Assembly: GCA_018780805.1 (NCBI GenBank)
Contig: JADMJD010000030.1
Span: forward strand, 12,940-76,939
Direction of reading: 5' to 3'
DNA length: 64,000 nt
Source: Rubrivivax sp.
GTDB taxonomy: Bacteria > Pseudomonadota > Gammaproteobacteria > Burkholderiales > Burkholderiaceae_C
The notes beneath the pieces were generated by a model. It made no database searches and was not told the origin of the DNA. It worked only from the letters and a program-made list of their open reading frames with translations. The position numbers were made by a program, and so were the translations under genes. Positions 44,461 through 52,021 of the stretch are shown piece after piece; position 1 is the first letter of the stretch, and every line of letters begins with the position of its first letter.

Positions 44461-45651
44461 ATGCCTAAAGCAGCAAAGGAACTGGGGGCCGGCGCGGTCA
44501 GTGCATTGACCGCTCCTGGCATGTACGCCGTGGGCCGTGTGCCTGGCCTGCATCTGCAGGTTCTGCCCTCTGGTGGCCGCTCGTGGATTCTGCGTGCCAA
44601 GGTCGGCAACAAGCGCCGCGAGATCGGACTCGGGGGCTATCCCGCCGTGTCGTTGTCGCAGGCCCGGGAGCGGGCACAGGAGACGCGGGCGAGCATCGAC
44701 AAGGGCATAGACCCCGTGGCCGAACGCAAGGCCGCCAAGAGCGCATTGCAGGCTGCGCAGGCGAGCGGGAAGACGTTCAAGGAATGCGCCGCCGCGTACA
44801 TGGCCGCCCACGAGTCGGGGTGGAAGAACGTCAAGCACGGGCAGCAGTGGCGCAACACCTTGGAGAGCTACGCTTACCCGGTTGTCGGGCACCTGATGGT
44901 GCGCGACGTGGCCCTGGCCCACGTGACGCGGATTCTTGAACCCATCTGGACCGAAAAGAACGAGACGGCGGTTCGCCTGCGTGGGCGCATCGAGCTCGTG
45001 CTCGACTGGGCTGCGGTGCGTGGCTACCGCGACAAGGACAACCCGGCGCGCTGGCGGGGGCATCTCGACAAGTTGCTACCGCGCCCATCCAAGGTCAACG
45101 CCCGGGAGCATCACAGCGCGCTGCCCGTCAACGACATGGTGTCGTTCATGGCCCGCCTACGCGCATCCGATGGCATCGGCGCCCGCGCCCTGGAGTTCGC
45201 GATTCTCACGGCCGCGAGATCCGGGGAAGTTCGCGGCGCAGAGTGGTCTGAGATCGATCTAGAAGCGAAGGTGTGGACGGTCCCCGCCGCGCGAATGAAG
45301 GCAGGCAAGGAACACCGCGTGCCCCTCTCTGACGCCGCCGTCGTGCTGGTCAAGGCACTGCCTCGGATGGCTGGCACAGAACTGGTTTTCTCGTCACCAC
45401 GCGGGGGGACTCTCTCCGACATGACGCTGTCGGCGGTTCTGCGGCGCATGAGCGTCGCGGCCGTCCCCCACGGGTTCCGATCCACGTTCAGAGACTGGGT
45501 GTCGGAGTGCACGGCATACCCGAACCAAGCTGCCGAGATGGCACTCGCGCATGCGATCGGCGACAAGGTGGAAGCCGCCTATCGCCGTGGCGACCTGTTC
45601 GAAAAGCGCCGCCAGATGATGGCCGATTGGGCTGCATTCCTGGCCGGCTAA
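44461..45651 (+). CDS. Tyrosine-type integrase, P4/DUF4102 family
   Basis: 396 residues from ATG at MPKAAKELGAG. An in-frame ATG 48 bp upstream lies in the attachment-region repeat and is disfavoured, since family members start at this point. The N-terminal DUF4102 arm-binding domain (LTAPGMYAVGRVPGLHLQVL, GLGGYPAVSLSQARERA) is followed by the catalytic domain with Arg253 (TAARSGEVRGAEW), His337-x-x-Arg340 (PHGFRSTFRDW), His364 (ALAHAIGDK) and Tyr374 (AAYRRGD). All catalytic residues are present, so the enzyme looks active. It integrates and, with an excisionase, excises the element at tRNA-Ser. It is at the end of the element away from the tRNA gene. Confidence 0.95.
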   Translation: MPKAAKELGAGAVSALTAPGMYAVGRVPGLHLQVLPSGGRSWILRAKVGNKRREIGLGGYPAVSLSQARERAQETRASIDKGIDPVAERKAAKSALQAAQASGKTFKECAAAYMAAHESGWKNVKHGQQWRNTLESYAYPVVGHLMVRDVALAHVTRILEPIWTEKNETAVRLRGRIELVLDWAAVRGYRDKDNPARWRGHLDKLLPRPSKVNAREHHSALPVNDMVSFMARLRASDGIGARALEFAILTAARSGEVRGAEWSEIDLEAKVWTVPAARMKAGKEHRVPLSDAAVVLVKALPRMAGTELVFSSPRGGTLSDMTLSAVLRRMSVAAVPHGFRSTFRDWVSECTAYPNQAAEMALAHAIGDKVEAAYRRGDLFEKRRQMMADWAAFLAG

Positions 45652-45660
45652 ATAACTAGA

Positions 45661-45816
45661 CCGGCAGGACACGCCACGGGAGTTCTTAGAGCATCCCCTC
45701 ATGTCACCGCAACCCATGAGGTGGTGCTCGACGGCCGCAGGCCAAGCGAAATATCCCGGCAGGACATCTAGCCGGGCTTCGCAGAGCATCCCCTCATGTC
45801 ACCGCAACCCATGAGG
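45661..45816. repeat. Two 61-bp repeats in front of alpA
   Basis: 45661-45721 and 45756-45816 are 61-bp direct repeats. The last 34 bp (from AGAGCATCCCC) are identical and contain the inverted pair CCTCATG/CATGAGG. The first 11 bp (CCGGCAGGACA) are also identical, the middle less so. The 25 bp from 45647 match 50270-50294 at 22 positions. No gene lies between integrase and alpA here. They are probably regulator-binding sites or excision-related sites. Confidence 0.8.
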
Positions 45817-45825
45817 AATCAGCCG

Positions 45826-46119
45826 ATGTCCACGCCCCTGCAGCTACCCGCGACCGGGTACATCCGCCAGAACATCCTGATCGGTGAAAGCTCTGTGTCC
45901 GAAGAGCAAGCCGAGAACAACGCCGCCGCTGGCCGCTCGCCGCGACGCCCGCGCCCGGGTCGGCCGCCCATCGTGCCATTCAGCAGCGCGACCCTCTGGC
46001 GCAAAGTCAGGGCAGGGGAGTTCCCCGCGCCGGTCAAGCTCTCCGACCGGGTCACGGCCTGGCGCTGCGAGGACGTGGCCGCGTGGATCAAGGCGCAGGG
46101 CAACAAGCCGCGCCGCTGA
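45826..46119 (+). CDS. AlpA-family prophage regulator
   Basis: 97-residue MerR-like small HTH protein: PPIVPFSSATLWRKVRAGEF, PAPVKLSDRVTAWRCEDV, AAWIKAQGN. AlpA proteins activate integrase/excision genes in CP4-57 and serve as directionality factors in P4-type satellites. The N-terminal 40 residues (to GRSPRRPRPGRP) are Arg-rich and longer than usual. The start has CATGAGG, part of the second 61-bp repeat, as a possible ribosome-binding site. It overlaps the next gene by one base. Confidence 0.88.
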   Translation: MSTPLQLPATGYIRQNILIGESSVSEEQAENNAAAGRSPRRPRPGRPPIVPFSSATLWRKVRAGEFPAPVKLSDRVTAWRCEDVAAWIKAQGNKPRR

Positions 46120-46337
46120 TGACCCCCGCCGACACACCGGCCCCGCAGCCTGCGCGAGTGCTGGCCGAGTCCATGGGCTACGTGCTGGCCGACGACGTGG
46201 CCGCGCTGGCGGGCGTGAAGCTGGGCACGCTGGCCACATGGGCGAGACACGGAGAGGGCCCGCCGTTTGTCATGTTCGGCCGCCGCCGGCTGTACACGCG
46301 CGAAGGGCTGCGCCGGTATCTCGCCAGCATCGACTGA
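46119..46337 (+). CDS. Helix-turn-helix (excisionase-like) DNA-binding protein
   Basis: 72 residues. ADDVAALAGVKLGTLATWAR, HGEGPPFVMFGRRRLYTREG and LRRYLASID form a MerR/HTH_17-type winged helix, the fold used by excisionases and small phage repressors. The ATG overlaps the AlpA stop (TGATG), so the pair is coupled. Two such proteins side by side suggest one controls excision and the other expression, which cannot be separated from the sequence. Confidence 0.85.
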   Translation: MTPADTPAPQPARVLAESMGYVLADDVAALAGVKLGTLATWARHGEGPPFVMFGRRRLYTREGLRRYLASID

Positions 46338-46362
46338 CACCTACTGCACTGGGAAGCTAACC

Positions 46363-46824
46363 ATGACCACGCTCGCCTGGCACTACACCATCGCGGAAAA
46401 GGTCGATTCGATCTTGACGGCGGGACACCTTTGGGGGACTGCCGACGAAGTCCTATTCCCCGGGGAGCGGCCCGTCGTTTGGTTTTCTCTGAACCAGACT
46501 TTTGAGCCGGCTGCGACCAAGCGAGTGATCGACGCGGCGACGGGGCTGTTGCGGGATATGACCTGGCGCGAGATGCGTGCGGAGGGTCTGTATCGGTTCG
46601 GGGTGTCCCCGAGAGCGCTGCTATGTGGCGACCGATTGCGCCGCGCCGCCCGCATCCCTGCGCACCTGTGGCGGGATCTCCATACGGTCGGACTGCAGAT
46701 GAAGGCAGACCCGACTGATTGGTTCGGCCACGTCGGCAGCATGTCGATTGACGGTCTGCGAGTAGAGCGGATAAGTGACGCTGGAACTTGGTCCCTCTGG
46801 CCGCCGCACCGTCTTGCTGCCTGA
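46363..46824 (+). CDS. Unknown protein, possible ADP-ribosyltransferase-like fold
   Basis: 153 residues. It starts WHYTIAEKVDSILTAGHLWG, followed by ERPVVWFSLNQTFEPAATKR, MRAEGLYRFGVSP and PTDWFGHVGSMSIDGLRVER. The H-Y-T start with I-L-x-x-G-x-L and the later VWFS strand recall the H-Y/F-T...IL.G.L layout of ADP-ribosyltransferase-like proteins such as DarT, but the catalytic Glu equivalent is not clear. I know unnamed proteins with similar phrases in other accessory regions. Its function may be a toxin, anti-phage factor or modifier of a helper; all are inference. It lies between the HTH genes and the replication gene. Confidence 0.6.
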   Translation: MTTLAWHYTIAEKVDSILTAGHLWGTADEVLFPGERPVVWFSLNQTFEPAATKRVIDAATGLLRDMTWREMRAEGLYRFGVSPRALLCGDRLRRAARIPAHLWRDLHTVGLQMKADPTDWFGHVGSMSIDGLRVERISDAGTWSLWPPHRLAA

Positions 46825-46835
46825 CAACTGACCCC

Positions 46836-46867
46836 CAAAAGAAAAGGCCCGCCACTGAGGACGGGCC
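46836..46867 (-). terminator. Minus-strand intrinsic terminator
   Basis: Hairpin GGCCCGCC/GACGGGCC-like (46846-46867) with a T-rich tract on the minus strand (TTTTCTTTT reading leftward from 46845). On the plus strand it has no U-tract. It would stop transcripts entering leftwards from the replication gene, although no leftward gene is seen just to the right. Confidence 0.55.
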
Positions 46868-46915
46868 AAACATACTAGCCATGCAATTCTACAAAGCCCC
46901 GGGGGGTGCGTTACA

Positions 46916-49288
46916 ATGACTGCACTTGCACCCCTGGCCGCCTGGCGGCAATTCATCGTCTGCAAGCTGGTGCCGTTGCCCGATGGGCGGACCGACAAAA
47001 TCCCGTGTGACTACAGGGACGGCCGCACGGGCATCGATGCCCACGACCCGCAGCATTGGACCGACTGGCAGACCGCCGAAGCAATGGCCAAGCTCTGGGG
47101 TGAGTCGTTCCGGGTCGGGTTTGTGCTGACCGAAAGAGACCCGTTCTTTTGCCTGGACATCGACGGCGCGCTGACGCCGCAGGGCACCTGGTCGACGCTC
47201 TCGCATCAGCTGCTCGCTGCGCTGCCGGGCACGGCCTGCGAGGTCTCTCAGTCGGGGCGTGGCCTCCACATTTGGGGTCAAGGCCCCGTGCCCGAGCACT
47301 CTAAGAAAAACATCCCGCTGCATATCGAGCTATATCACGAGCGCCGGTTCTTCTGCCTCGGCCGCTGGTGGGAAGCCACGGGCGACATGACGCAGCCATG
47401 CCCGCAGATTGCAGCCGTGGCCGCCGCCTACTTCCCGGCCCGCGAGCGCTCGGGAGAGCCGACGCCGGGGGACGGGCCGCGCGCCGACTGGCGGGGGCCT
47501 GCAGACGATGATGAAATCGTCCGCCGCGCGCTGGCTTCCCGGTCATTGGCGAAGAAGCTCGGGGCCGCCAACGACCGGGCATCCTTCGCCGATCTCTGGA
47601 ACAACAACGTTGAAGTGCTGGCCCGGGCCTACCCCGCCAACGCCAACGCCAACAGTGACGAGCCTTTCGACCGCAGCACCGCCGACTCTGCGCTCGCGTC
47701 GCACCTTGCCTTTTGGGTGGGCTGTGACCGAGAGCGCATGGAACGACTCATGCGCCGCTCGGCGCTGGCGCGTGACAAGTGGGATACGCATTCGGGCTAT
47801 CTGCGCGGGAACACATGGTCCTGCATCGACGCCGCGTGCGCAGTGCAGGTTGACGTGCTGCAAGACCCGGAGACGAAAAGCCCGTTCGATACGTCGGCGC
47901 CCAGCGCTGCGCCGGGCATGTCGCAGCGCGAGGGGGCTACGTTCATCGGCCCGGAGAGGGCCGCCGAAATCTTCAAGGGCTGTGTCTATGTGACTGACGC
48001 ACACCGGGTGCTGGTGCCCGGTGGGAAGCTGCTGAGGCCCGAACAGTTCAACGCCCGATTCGGGGGCTACACGTTCGCCATGGATGCACGCAACGAGCGC
48101 ACATCTCGAAAGGCGTTCGAGGCATTCACAGAGAACCAAGTCCTCGTTGCACCAACGGTTGACAGCACCTGCTTTCGGCCGCTGCTGGAACCCGGGGCGA
48201 TCATCGAGACCGAAGGCCGCAAGCGGGTCAACACGTGGTGCCCGCCAAAGGTTGACTCTGTGGCCGGCGACGTTGGGCCGTTCCTGCAGCACCTGGCGAA
48301 GCTGCTGCCCGACCAACGGGACCGAGATCTCGCGCTGTACTACTTGGCAAACATGGTGCAGCACGCGGGCCACAAATTTCAGTGGGCGATGGTGCTGCAG
48401 GGCACGGAGGGCAACGGTAAGTCTTTCCTCTCGCGCTGCGTCGCCGCCGCGCTGGGCAGCGATCTCGTGACCTGGCCAGACGCGACCAAGCTGGCCGGCC
48501 GCTTCAATGCGTGGCTGTTCGGAAAGATGGCCTATTTGGTGGAGGACTTCAAGGTAGACGACGACGGCCGTCTACTCGAAAAGCTAAAGCCAATGATTAC
48601 CGGCGACGCGCTGGAAATAGAAGCCAAAGGCGTAGACCAGCGCACCGACGAAATCTGCGGCAATTGGCTGTTCAATGCCAACGCTAGAGGGGCGATGCCT
48701 CTCACCCGAGACACGCGCCGGTACATGGTCCTGTGGTCGGCACAACAGACTGCAGAGGACCTTGCCCGCGACGGAATGCACGGGGGCTATTTCGACGCCC
48801 TCTACAGCTGGGCAGGCAGGGGCAAGGGATACGCCCACATCACGCACTACCTGCAGAGCCTGGCCTTGCCGACCGAGTACGGCCTTTCATGGGTGCAAGG
48901 CCGCGCGCCCAAGACCACCGCCACGAGCGCAATCGTCGAGACGACCCGACCGCCGGCAGAGCAAGCCGTTCTAGACGCCATCGAGGCCGAGCATCTAGGG
49001 TTCAAAGGTGGCTGGGCGTCGAGTTGGTTTTTGGGCCAGTTGTGGAGCAGCCAACGGCCCGCCGTCAAGATCGTCGGCGCCGACCGGGACGACCTCATGG
49101 CACGTCTGGGCTACATCCGTCACCCGGCGCTGGGACCCTCTGGTCAGGTGCACAACATCGTGATGCCCGACGGCAGGAAGCCGCAGCTGTACCTGGCCAA
49201 AGCACACCCGGCCCTGGCCCTCGCCAAGCCGGCAGAAGTCGCCGCCGCGTACTCAAGGGCCCAAGGGATCGGCGCCGCGCCGGGCTGA
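46916..49288 (+). CDS. Phage-type primase-polymerase fused to SF3/D5-like helicase
   Basis: 790 residues. The N-terminal part (1-170) resembles the archaeo-eukaryotic primase/primase-polymerase type found in phage replication proteins: FVLTERDPFFCLDIDGAL with D81 and D83, and SGRGLHIWGQG with H118, the DxD and His layout of that fold. A linker domain follows (KKLGAANDRASFADLWN, SHLAFWVGCDRERMERLMRR). The C-terminal half is DUF5906/SF3-type helicase: Walker A QGTEGNGKSFLSR at residue 496, Walker B AYLVEDF, FNANARGAMPLTRDTRRYMV. It would prime and unwind the element's own DNA at the repeats just downstream. Full length and undamaged. Confidence 0.88.
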   Translation: MTALAPLAAWRQFIVCKLVPLPDGRTDKIPCDYRDGRTGIDAHDPQHWTDWQTAEAMAKLWGESFRVGFVLTERDPFFCLDIDGALTPQGTWSTLSHQLLAALPGTACEVSQSGRGLHIWGQGPVPEHSKKNIPLHIELYHERRFFCLGRWWEATGDMTQPCPQIAAVAAAYFPARERSGEPTPGDGPRADWRGPADDDEIVRRALASRSLAKKLGAANDRASFADLWNNNVEVLARAYPANANANSDEPFDRSTADSALASHLAFWVGCDRERMERLMRRSALARDKWDTHSGYLRGNTWSCIDAACAVQVDVLQDPETKSPFDTSAPSAAPGMSQREGATFIGPERAAEIFKGCVYVTDAHRVLVPGGKLLRPEQFNARFGGYTFAMDARNERTSRKAFEAFTENQVLVAPTVDSTCFRPLLEPGAIIETEGRKRVNTWCPPKVDSVAGDVGPFLQHLAKLLPDQRDRDLALYYLANMVQHAGHKFQWAMVLQGTEGNGKSFLSRCVAAALGSDLVTWPDATKLAGRFNAWLFGKMAYLVEDFKVDDDGRLLEKLKPMITGDALEIEAKGVDQRTDEICGNWLFNANARGAMPLTRDTRRYMVLWSAQQTAEDLARDGMHGGYFDALYSWAGRGKGYAHITHYLQSLALPTEYGLSWVQGRAPKTTATSAIVETTRPPAEQAVLDAIEAEHLGFKGGWASSWFLGQLWSSQRPAVKIVGADRDDLMARLGYIRHPALGPSGQVHNIVMPDGRKPQLYLAKAHPALALAKPAEVAAAYSRAQGIGAAPG

Positions 49289-49290
49289 AC

Positions 49291-49467
49291 TTACCTATTA
49301 CCTTTTACCTATGGCCTTCTCACTCCGGCTGGCGGGCGCCACGCGCTGGCCACGCTGGCGGGCTTGGCGCTACAGCACGCTATTCCTGTAGACATCACTC
49401 TATCCATAGGTAAAAGGTAAATAGAGAAAAAGACATTAGCGACAAGCACTTAGCTTACCTATGGCCT
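49291..49467. other. Origin-like inverted repeats downstream of replication gene
   Basis: TTACCTTTTACCTATGG (49298-49314) and CCATAGGTAAAAGGTAA (49404-49420) form a perfect 17-bp inverted repeat across a 89-bp GC-rich spacer containing GCTGGCGGG twice. TTACCTATGGCCT recurs at 49455-49467 as a direct copy of 49305-49317. Further TTACCTATT starts at 49291. AT-rich DNA (49400-49455) follows. Iteron-like repeats plus an AT-rich stretch directly behind a primase-helicase gene are what a replication origin would look like; no experiment is implied. Confidence 0.6.
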
Positions 49468-49602
49468 CAAGGTGTGGCCAAGGTGCAAAGGTGAATCAGG
49501 CCCGCAAAGCCCGACCGCCGCCAAAGGTTGTACGTTTGTACCTAGTAGTCGTGTGGATAGTCGGCCGTGCGCCTGAATTGGGCGATCAACCGGAAGCCGA
49601 CC

Positions 49603-49830
49603 ATGAGCAAAGCAGACCCCGTGTGGGTGCCCACCAAACCGACCGCCCCCGGCATCTACCCCGCATCGACCGAACGCTGCCCGCAGGCCCGCCGATATTG
49701 GAGCGGCCGGCGCTGGTCTGCCCCATGGTTCGAGGGCGACCCCAAAGACATCGCAGAGCGTGCCCAGCGGACACCGGCCCGTCTGGAGCGTGGTCTGCGC
49801 GTCGAGTGGGTTAGCGATGCGCAAGCCTGA
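49603..49830 (+). CDS. Hypothetical small element protein
   Basis: 75 residues starting MSKADPVWVPTKPTAPGIYP. It is rich in Trp, Pro and Arg (RRYWSGRRWSAPWFEGDPKD), a pattern seen in unnamed phage proteins that recall a short SH3-like or zinc-free beta-barrel segment. No catalytic motif. It lies after the origin-like repeats on the element's main strand. Confidence 0.55.
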   Translation: MSKADPVWVPTKPTAPGIYPASTERCPQARRYWSGRRWSAPWFEGDPKDIAERAQRTPARLERGLRVEWVSDAQA

Positions 49831-49963
49831 AGCCGGGCCCTTGTGGCGTGGCGTGCGCTTCGCCGCGCCACGTGCCCAGCGATGCGTGAAGCTGCGCCAG
49901 CGCCAGCGCGCACGCCCCTGGCTGACACACCGGCCCCCGTGCCTGTGGCCGCCGTCGGCGTAG
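49817..49963 (+). CDS. Doubtful small open frame
   Basis: 48 residues (MRKPEAGPLWRGVRFAAP, then Arg-rich). It overlaps the end of the previous gene, but has no good ribosome-binding site and the sequence looks like GC-rich filler. Kept only because overlapping small genes are the rule in this element. Confidence 0.2.
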   Translation: MRKPEAGPLWRGVRFAAPRAQRCVKLRQRQRARPWLTHRPPCLWPPSA

Positions 49964-50217
49964 CCCGTGCCAGCGCCCGCAGCCGGCACACGCCCTGCGG
50001 GCGTTTCTACGCGCACAGGCCGGCGCAGCTACAGGGGCGCGGAGATCGGGGCGCCGCGGAGCCGCTACGCCTGCGCGCGGGCCATCGGCGAGCACTGGGT
50101 CGGCGTGGGCCGCGGCTGAAATCTGGGCGACCTGGAGAGCGGCGGGGCCCCTGAATAGCGATGCCGACCGGGGGGAAGAATAGGCCCGATAGTCAGACGT
50201 TTTTCGGGTCGAAAATC

Positions 50218-50245
50218 TTGATTAGATTTGACTATGACGTAATAG
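50218..50245 (+). promoter_or_regulatory. Putative sigma70 promoter of the right-hand operon
   Basis: -35 TTGATT, 16-bp spacer, -10 TAATAG, in the AT-rich stretch 25 bp before the dispersed repeat and about 145 bp before the first gene of the operon. Confidence 0.5.
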
Positions 50246-50269
50246 GGCATCACGCACGGGTATCGCGAC

Positions 50270-50294
50270 GCTAAATAAGTGAACCGGCAGGACA
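50270..50294. promoter_or_regulatory. 25-bp repeat shared with the alpA leader
   Basis: Matches 45647-45671 at 22 of 25 positions (GCTAAATAA-N4-ACCGGCAGGACA-like). A second partial copy CGGCAGGACTAATTAGAGAT follows at 50330. The position just past the promoter suggests a binding site for an element regulator. Confidence 0.6.
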
Positions 50295-50388
50295 AGCGAG
50301 ACGCATCCAACGAGAGTAGCGAAACGCAGCGGCAGGACTAATTAGAGATCCCGCAATAGGCTGCAATCCTGCATCAATTGGAGGCCCA

Positions 50389-50607
50389 ATGCACCCCCTG
50401 CAATCTGACCCGCACGCGTGGGCGCCGCTGCCCGCCGCAGCGCGCGAACGTGGTTTGAAGCGCACTCTCCTACTCAACGAGATGCAGGCCCGACAAGCCC
50501 GAATCGTGCGGCTGGGCCAGCGTGGGCTGATCCACCTGTCCCGTGAAGACCTGGCCGCATTCGACCGCGACTTGCAGGCGCAGGCCGCGAACGGGGGCCA
50601 GCGATGA
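50389..50607 (+). CDS. Hypothetical small element protein, first gene of operon
   Basis: 72 residues. TTGGAGGCCCA precedes the ATG, a strong ribosome-binding site. Sequence MHPLQSDPHAWAPLPAAARE, RTLLLNEMQARQARIVRL, GLIHLSREDLAAFDRDLQ suggests an alpha-helical protein of DNA-binding or assembly-chaperone type. The stop overlaps the next ATG. Not recognised. Confidence 0.75.
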   Translation: MHPLQSDPHAWAPLPAAARERGLKRTLLLNEMQARQARIVRLGQRGLIHLSREDLAAFDRDLQAQAANGGQR

Positions 50608-50837
50608 CCACCGCCACACGCGCCGACCTGAAGCGGCTATTCGTGGACCTCGCCCAGCTGCCCGCCAGTTTCATCGACCGGGGCGAGGCAATCGGCATCT
50701 CCCTGGAACACGCACGCACCGTGCACTCCGCAGCCGTCCGCGCCCAGTTCGGCGACCGTGTGGCCGCCGCCAGCGCCGCAATGGATGCAGCCGGGTGGAA
50801 CGCAATTCGGGCGCAAGCCTACGGGAACACCAGATGA
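50604..50837 (+). CDS. Hypothetical small element protein
   Basis: 77 residues, ATG overlapping the previous stop. TRADLKRLFVDLAQLPASFI, RGEAIGISLEHARTVHSAAV. The latter resembles a short HTH segment (EAIGISLEHARTV). It is overlapped by the next gene (ATGA). Function unknown. Confidence 0.75.
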   Translation: MTTATRADLKRLFVDLAQLPASFIDRGEAIGISLEHARTVHSAAVRAQFGDRVAAASAAMDAAGWNAIRAQAYGNTR

Positions 50838-51409
50838 GCACGAACGACAAGACCGACACGACCGCCGCACCCCTTGCGCCGACCTGGCGCGACCGCGCCG
50901 AAGCCGAACGCAAAGCCACCGCGCAAGCCCGCGCAAGCGAGCGCACCTATCCGGCTGGCGCCGCTGGCTACGGCAAGACGCTGCGGTCCGGCGTGGACCT
51001 GGCCAAGATGGACCGCATCGAGGTTCAAGCCGTGGCAGCCCGCGGTCGGGCCCGCGCTCTGGATGAAGAGGCAGGCATCTACCGCCGCGAGGCGCAGGCC
51101 CACGCCATCGCAGCGTTTGCAGGCAGTCTGTACACACCGGCAAGTGAGCGCTACGACCTGGCGAGCATCCGGCCGTTCCTGGAAGACCCGGCATGGCCCG
51201 AGCGGAAGCTCATCGCCGAAAACATCGGCGTGCACGACCTGCGCCTGGCCGTGCGCGAGTACGAGCTCGCCGCCGCAATGGCCGCCGCTGCGAACGGAGC
51301 GTCGCGCGAGTACGCGACGCTGAATCAACTGCTGGCGAACCTGAAGCGCTACGCCGACCCGTCGCCGTCTGCGCCTATCCCGAACGCTGGCCCGCGCATG
51401 GCGGTCTGA
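50834..51409 (+). CDS. Hypothetical element protein, helical
   Basis: 191 residues. The N-terminus is low-complexity and charged (MSTNDKTDTTAAPLAPTW, AEAERKATAQARASERTYPA). The rest is helical (LAKMDRIEVQAVAARGRARA, SLYTPASERYDLASIRPFLE, RLAVREYELAAAMAAAANGA). Not recognised; size and position before the tape measure gene would suit an assembly or scaffold-like component, but no homology supports that. Confidence 0.75.
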   Translation: MSTNDKTDTTAAPLAPTWRDRAEAERKATAQARASERTYPAGAAGYGKTLRSGVDLAKMDRIEVQAVAARGRARALDEEAGIYRREAQAHAIAAFAGSLYTPASERYDLASIRPFLEDPAWPERKLIAENIGVHDLRLAVREYELAAAMAAAANGASREYATLNQLLANLKRYADPSPSAPIPNAGPRMAV

Positions 51410-51428
51410 GCCCACAACAAAGGCCCCA

Positions 51429-52019
51429 ATGATGAACACCCCAGACCGTGACTACTCCGCCGACGTGGCCGCCGTGCGCGTCGAGATCGCCGAAGTCGGC
51501 GCCAGCATCCAGACGCGGCAACGTGTCGCCGCGAACCTTGACGAAGCCCGGGGCCGCGCCGCTGCCTTTGCCGCTGCAGCGCATGCCAAAGGTGCCGAAT
51601 GGGTCCGACAAGCAGGCCGGGCTGCTGCGAGCGGGCAGGACATTGGCGAAGTCTTCCGCCCGTATGGGCACGTCACAGGTCCCGACCTCGTCAAGCGCGC
51701 GGGACCGCCCGCCGCGAGCGGCGGAGACGCTGGCGACGTGTTTCACCTGCCCACGCAATGGGCCCGCATGGACCTGGCCCCGTGGCTGGCCGTGCTCATG
51801 GGGGCCGACACGTTCGCCGAACTGATTTGCGCGAACGTCGGCGACTATGCCAAGCCCGGGCCGAACGCCGCAGCGCGCGCCGCTGAGATCGCCGAGTTGC
51901 AGCGCTTGTTGCTGGACGCCGAACGCCGCGAGGAAGCGCTCATTGTCGAGAGCGAGGCGACCCGCTCGCCTGTCCTGCGCCGCGCCGATGCGCGCCCTGA
52001 GATCGTGTTGGGGGCCTGA
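51429..52019 (+). CDS. Hypothetical element protein, coiled-coil rich
   Basis: 196 residues. A coiled-coil-like N-terminus (DVAAVRVEIAEVGASIQTRQ, RVAANLDEARGRAAAFAAAA) is followed by a central segment (GDVFHLPTQWARMDLAPWLA, VLMGADTFAELICANVGDYA) and a C-terminal helix with heptad pattern (AAEIAELQRLLLDAERREEA). Two ATGs lie three bases apart. Unknown role; no domain recognised. Confidence 0.72.
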   Translation: MMNTPDRDYSADVAAVRVEIAEVGASIQTRQRVAANLDEARGRAAAFAAAAHAKGAEWVRQAGRAAASGQDIGEVFRPYGHVTGPDLVKRAGPPAASGGDAGDVFHLPTQWARMDLAPWLAVLMGADTFAELICANVGDYAKPGPNAAARAAEIAELQRLLLDAERREEALIVESEATRSPVLRRADARPEIVLGA

Positions 52020-52021
52020 CT

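Larger units (their letters stand above)
49964..50388. other. Leader region of the right-hand operon
   Basis: 425 bp without a gene. The left 180 bp are GC-rich and featureless. From 50200 the composition becomes AT-richer and carries a sigma70-like promoter (50218-50245) and the 25-bp dispersed repeat (50270-50294). A second CGGCAGGACTAATTAGAGAT (50330-50349), echoing the 61-bp repeats near alpA, follows. The first gene of the operon starts at 50389. Confidence 0.6.
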
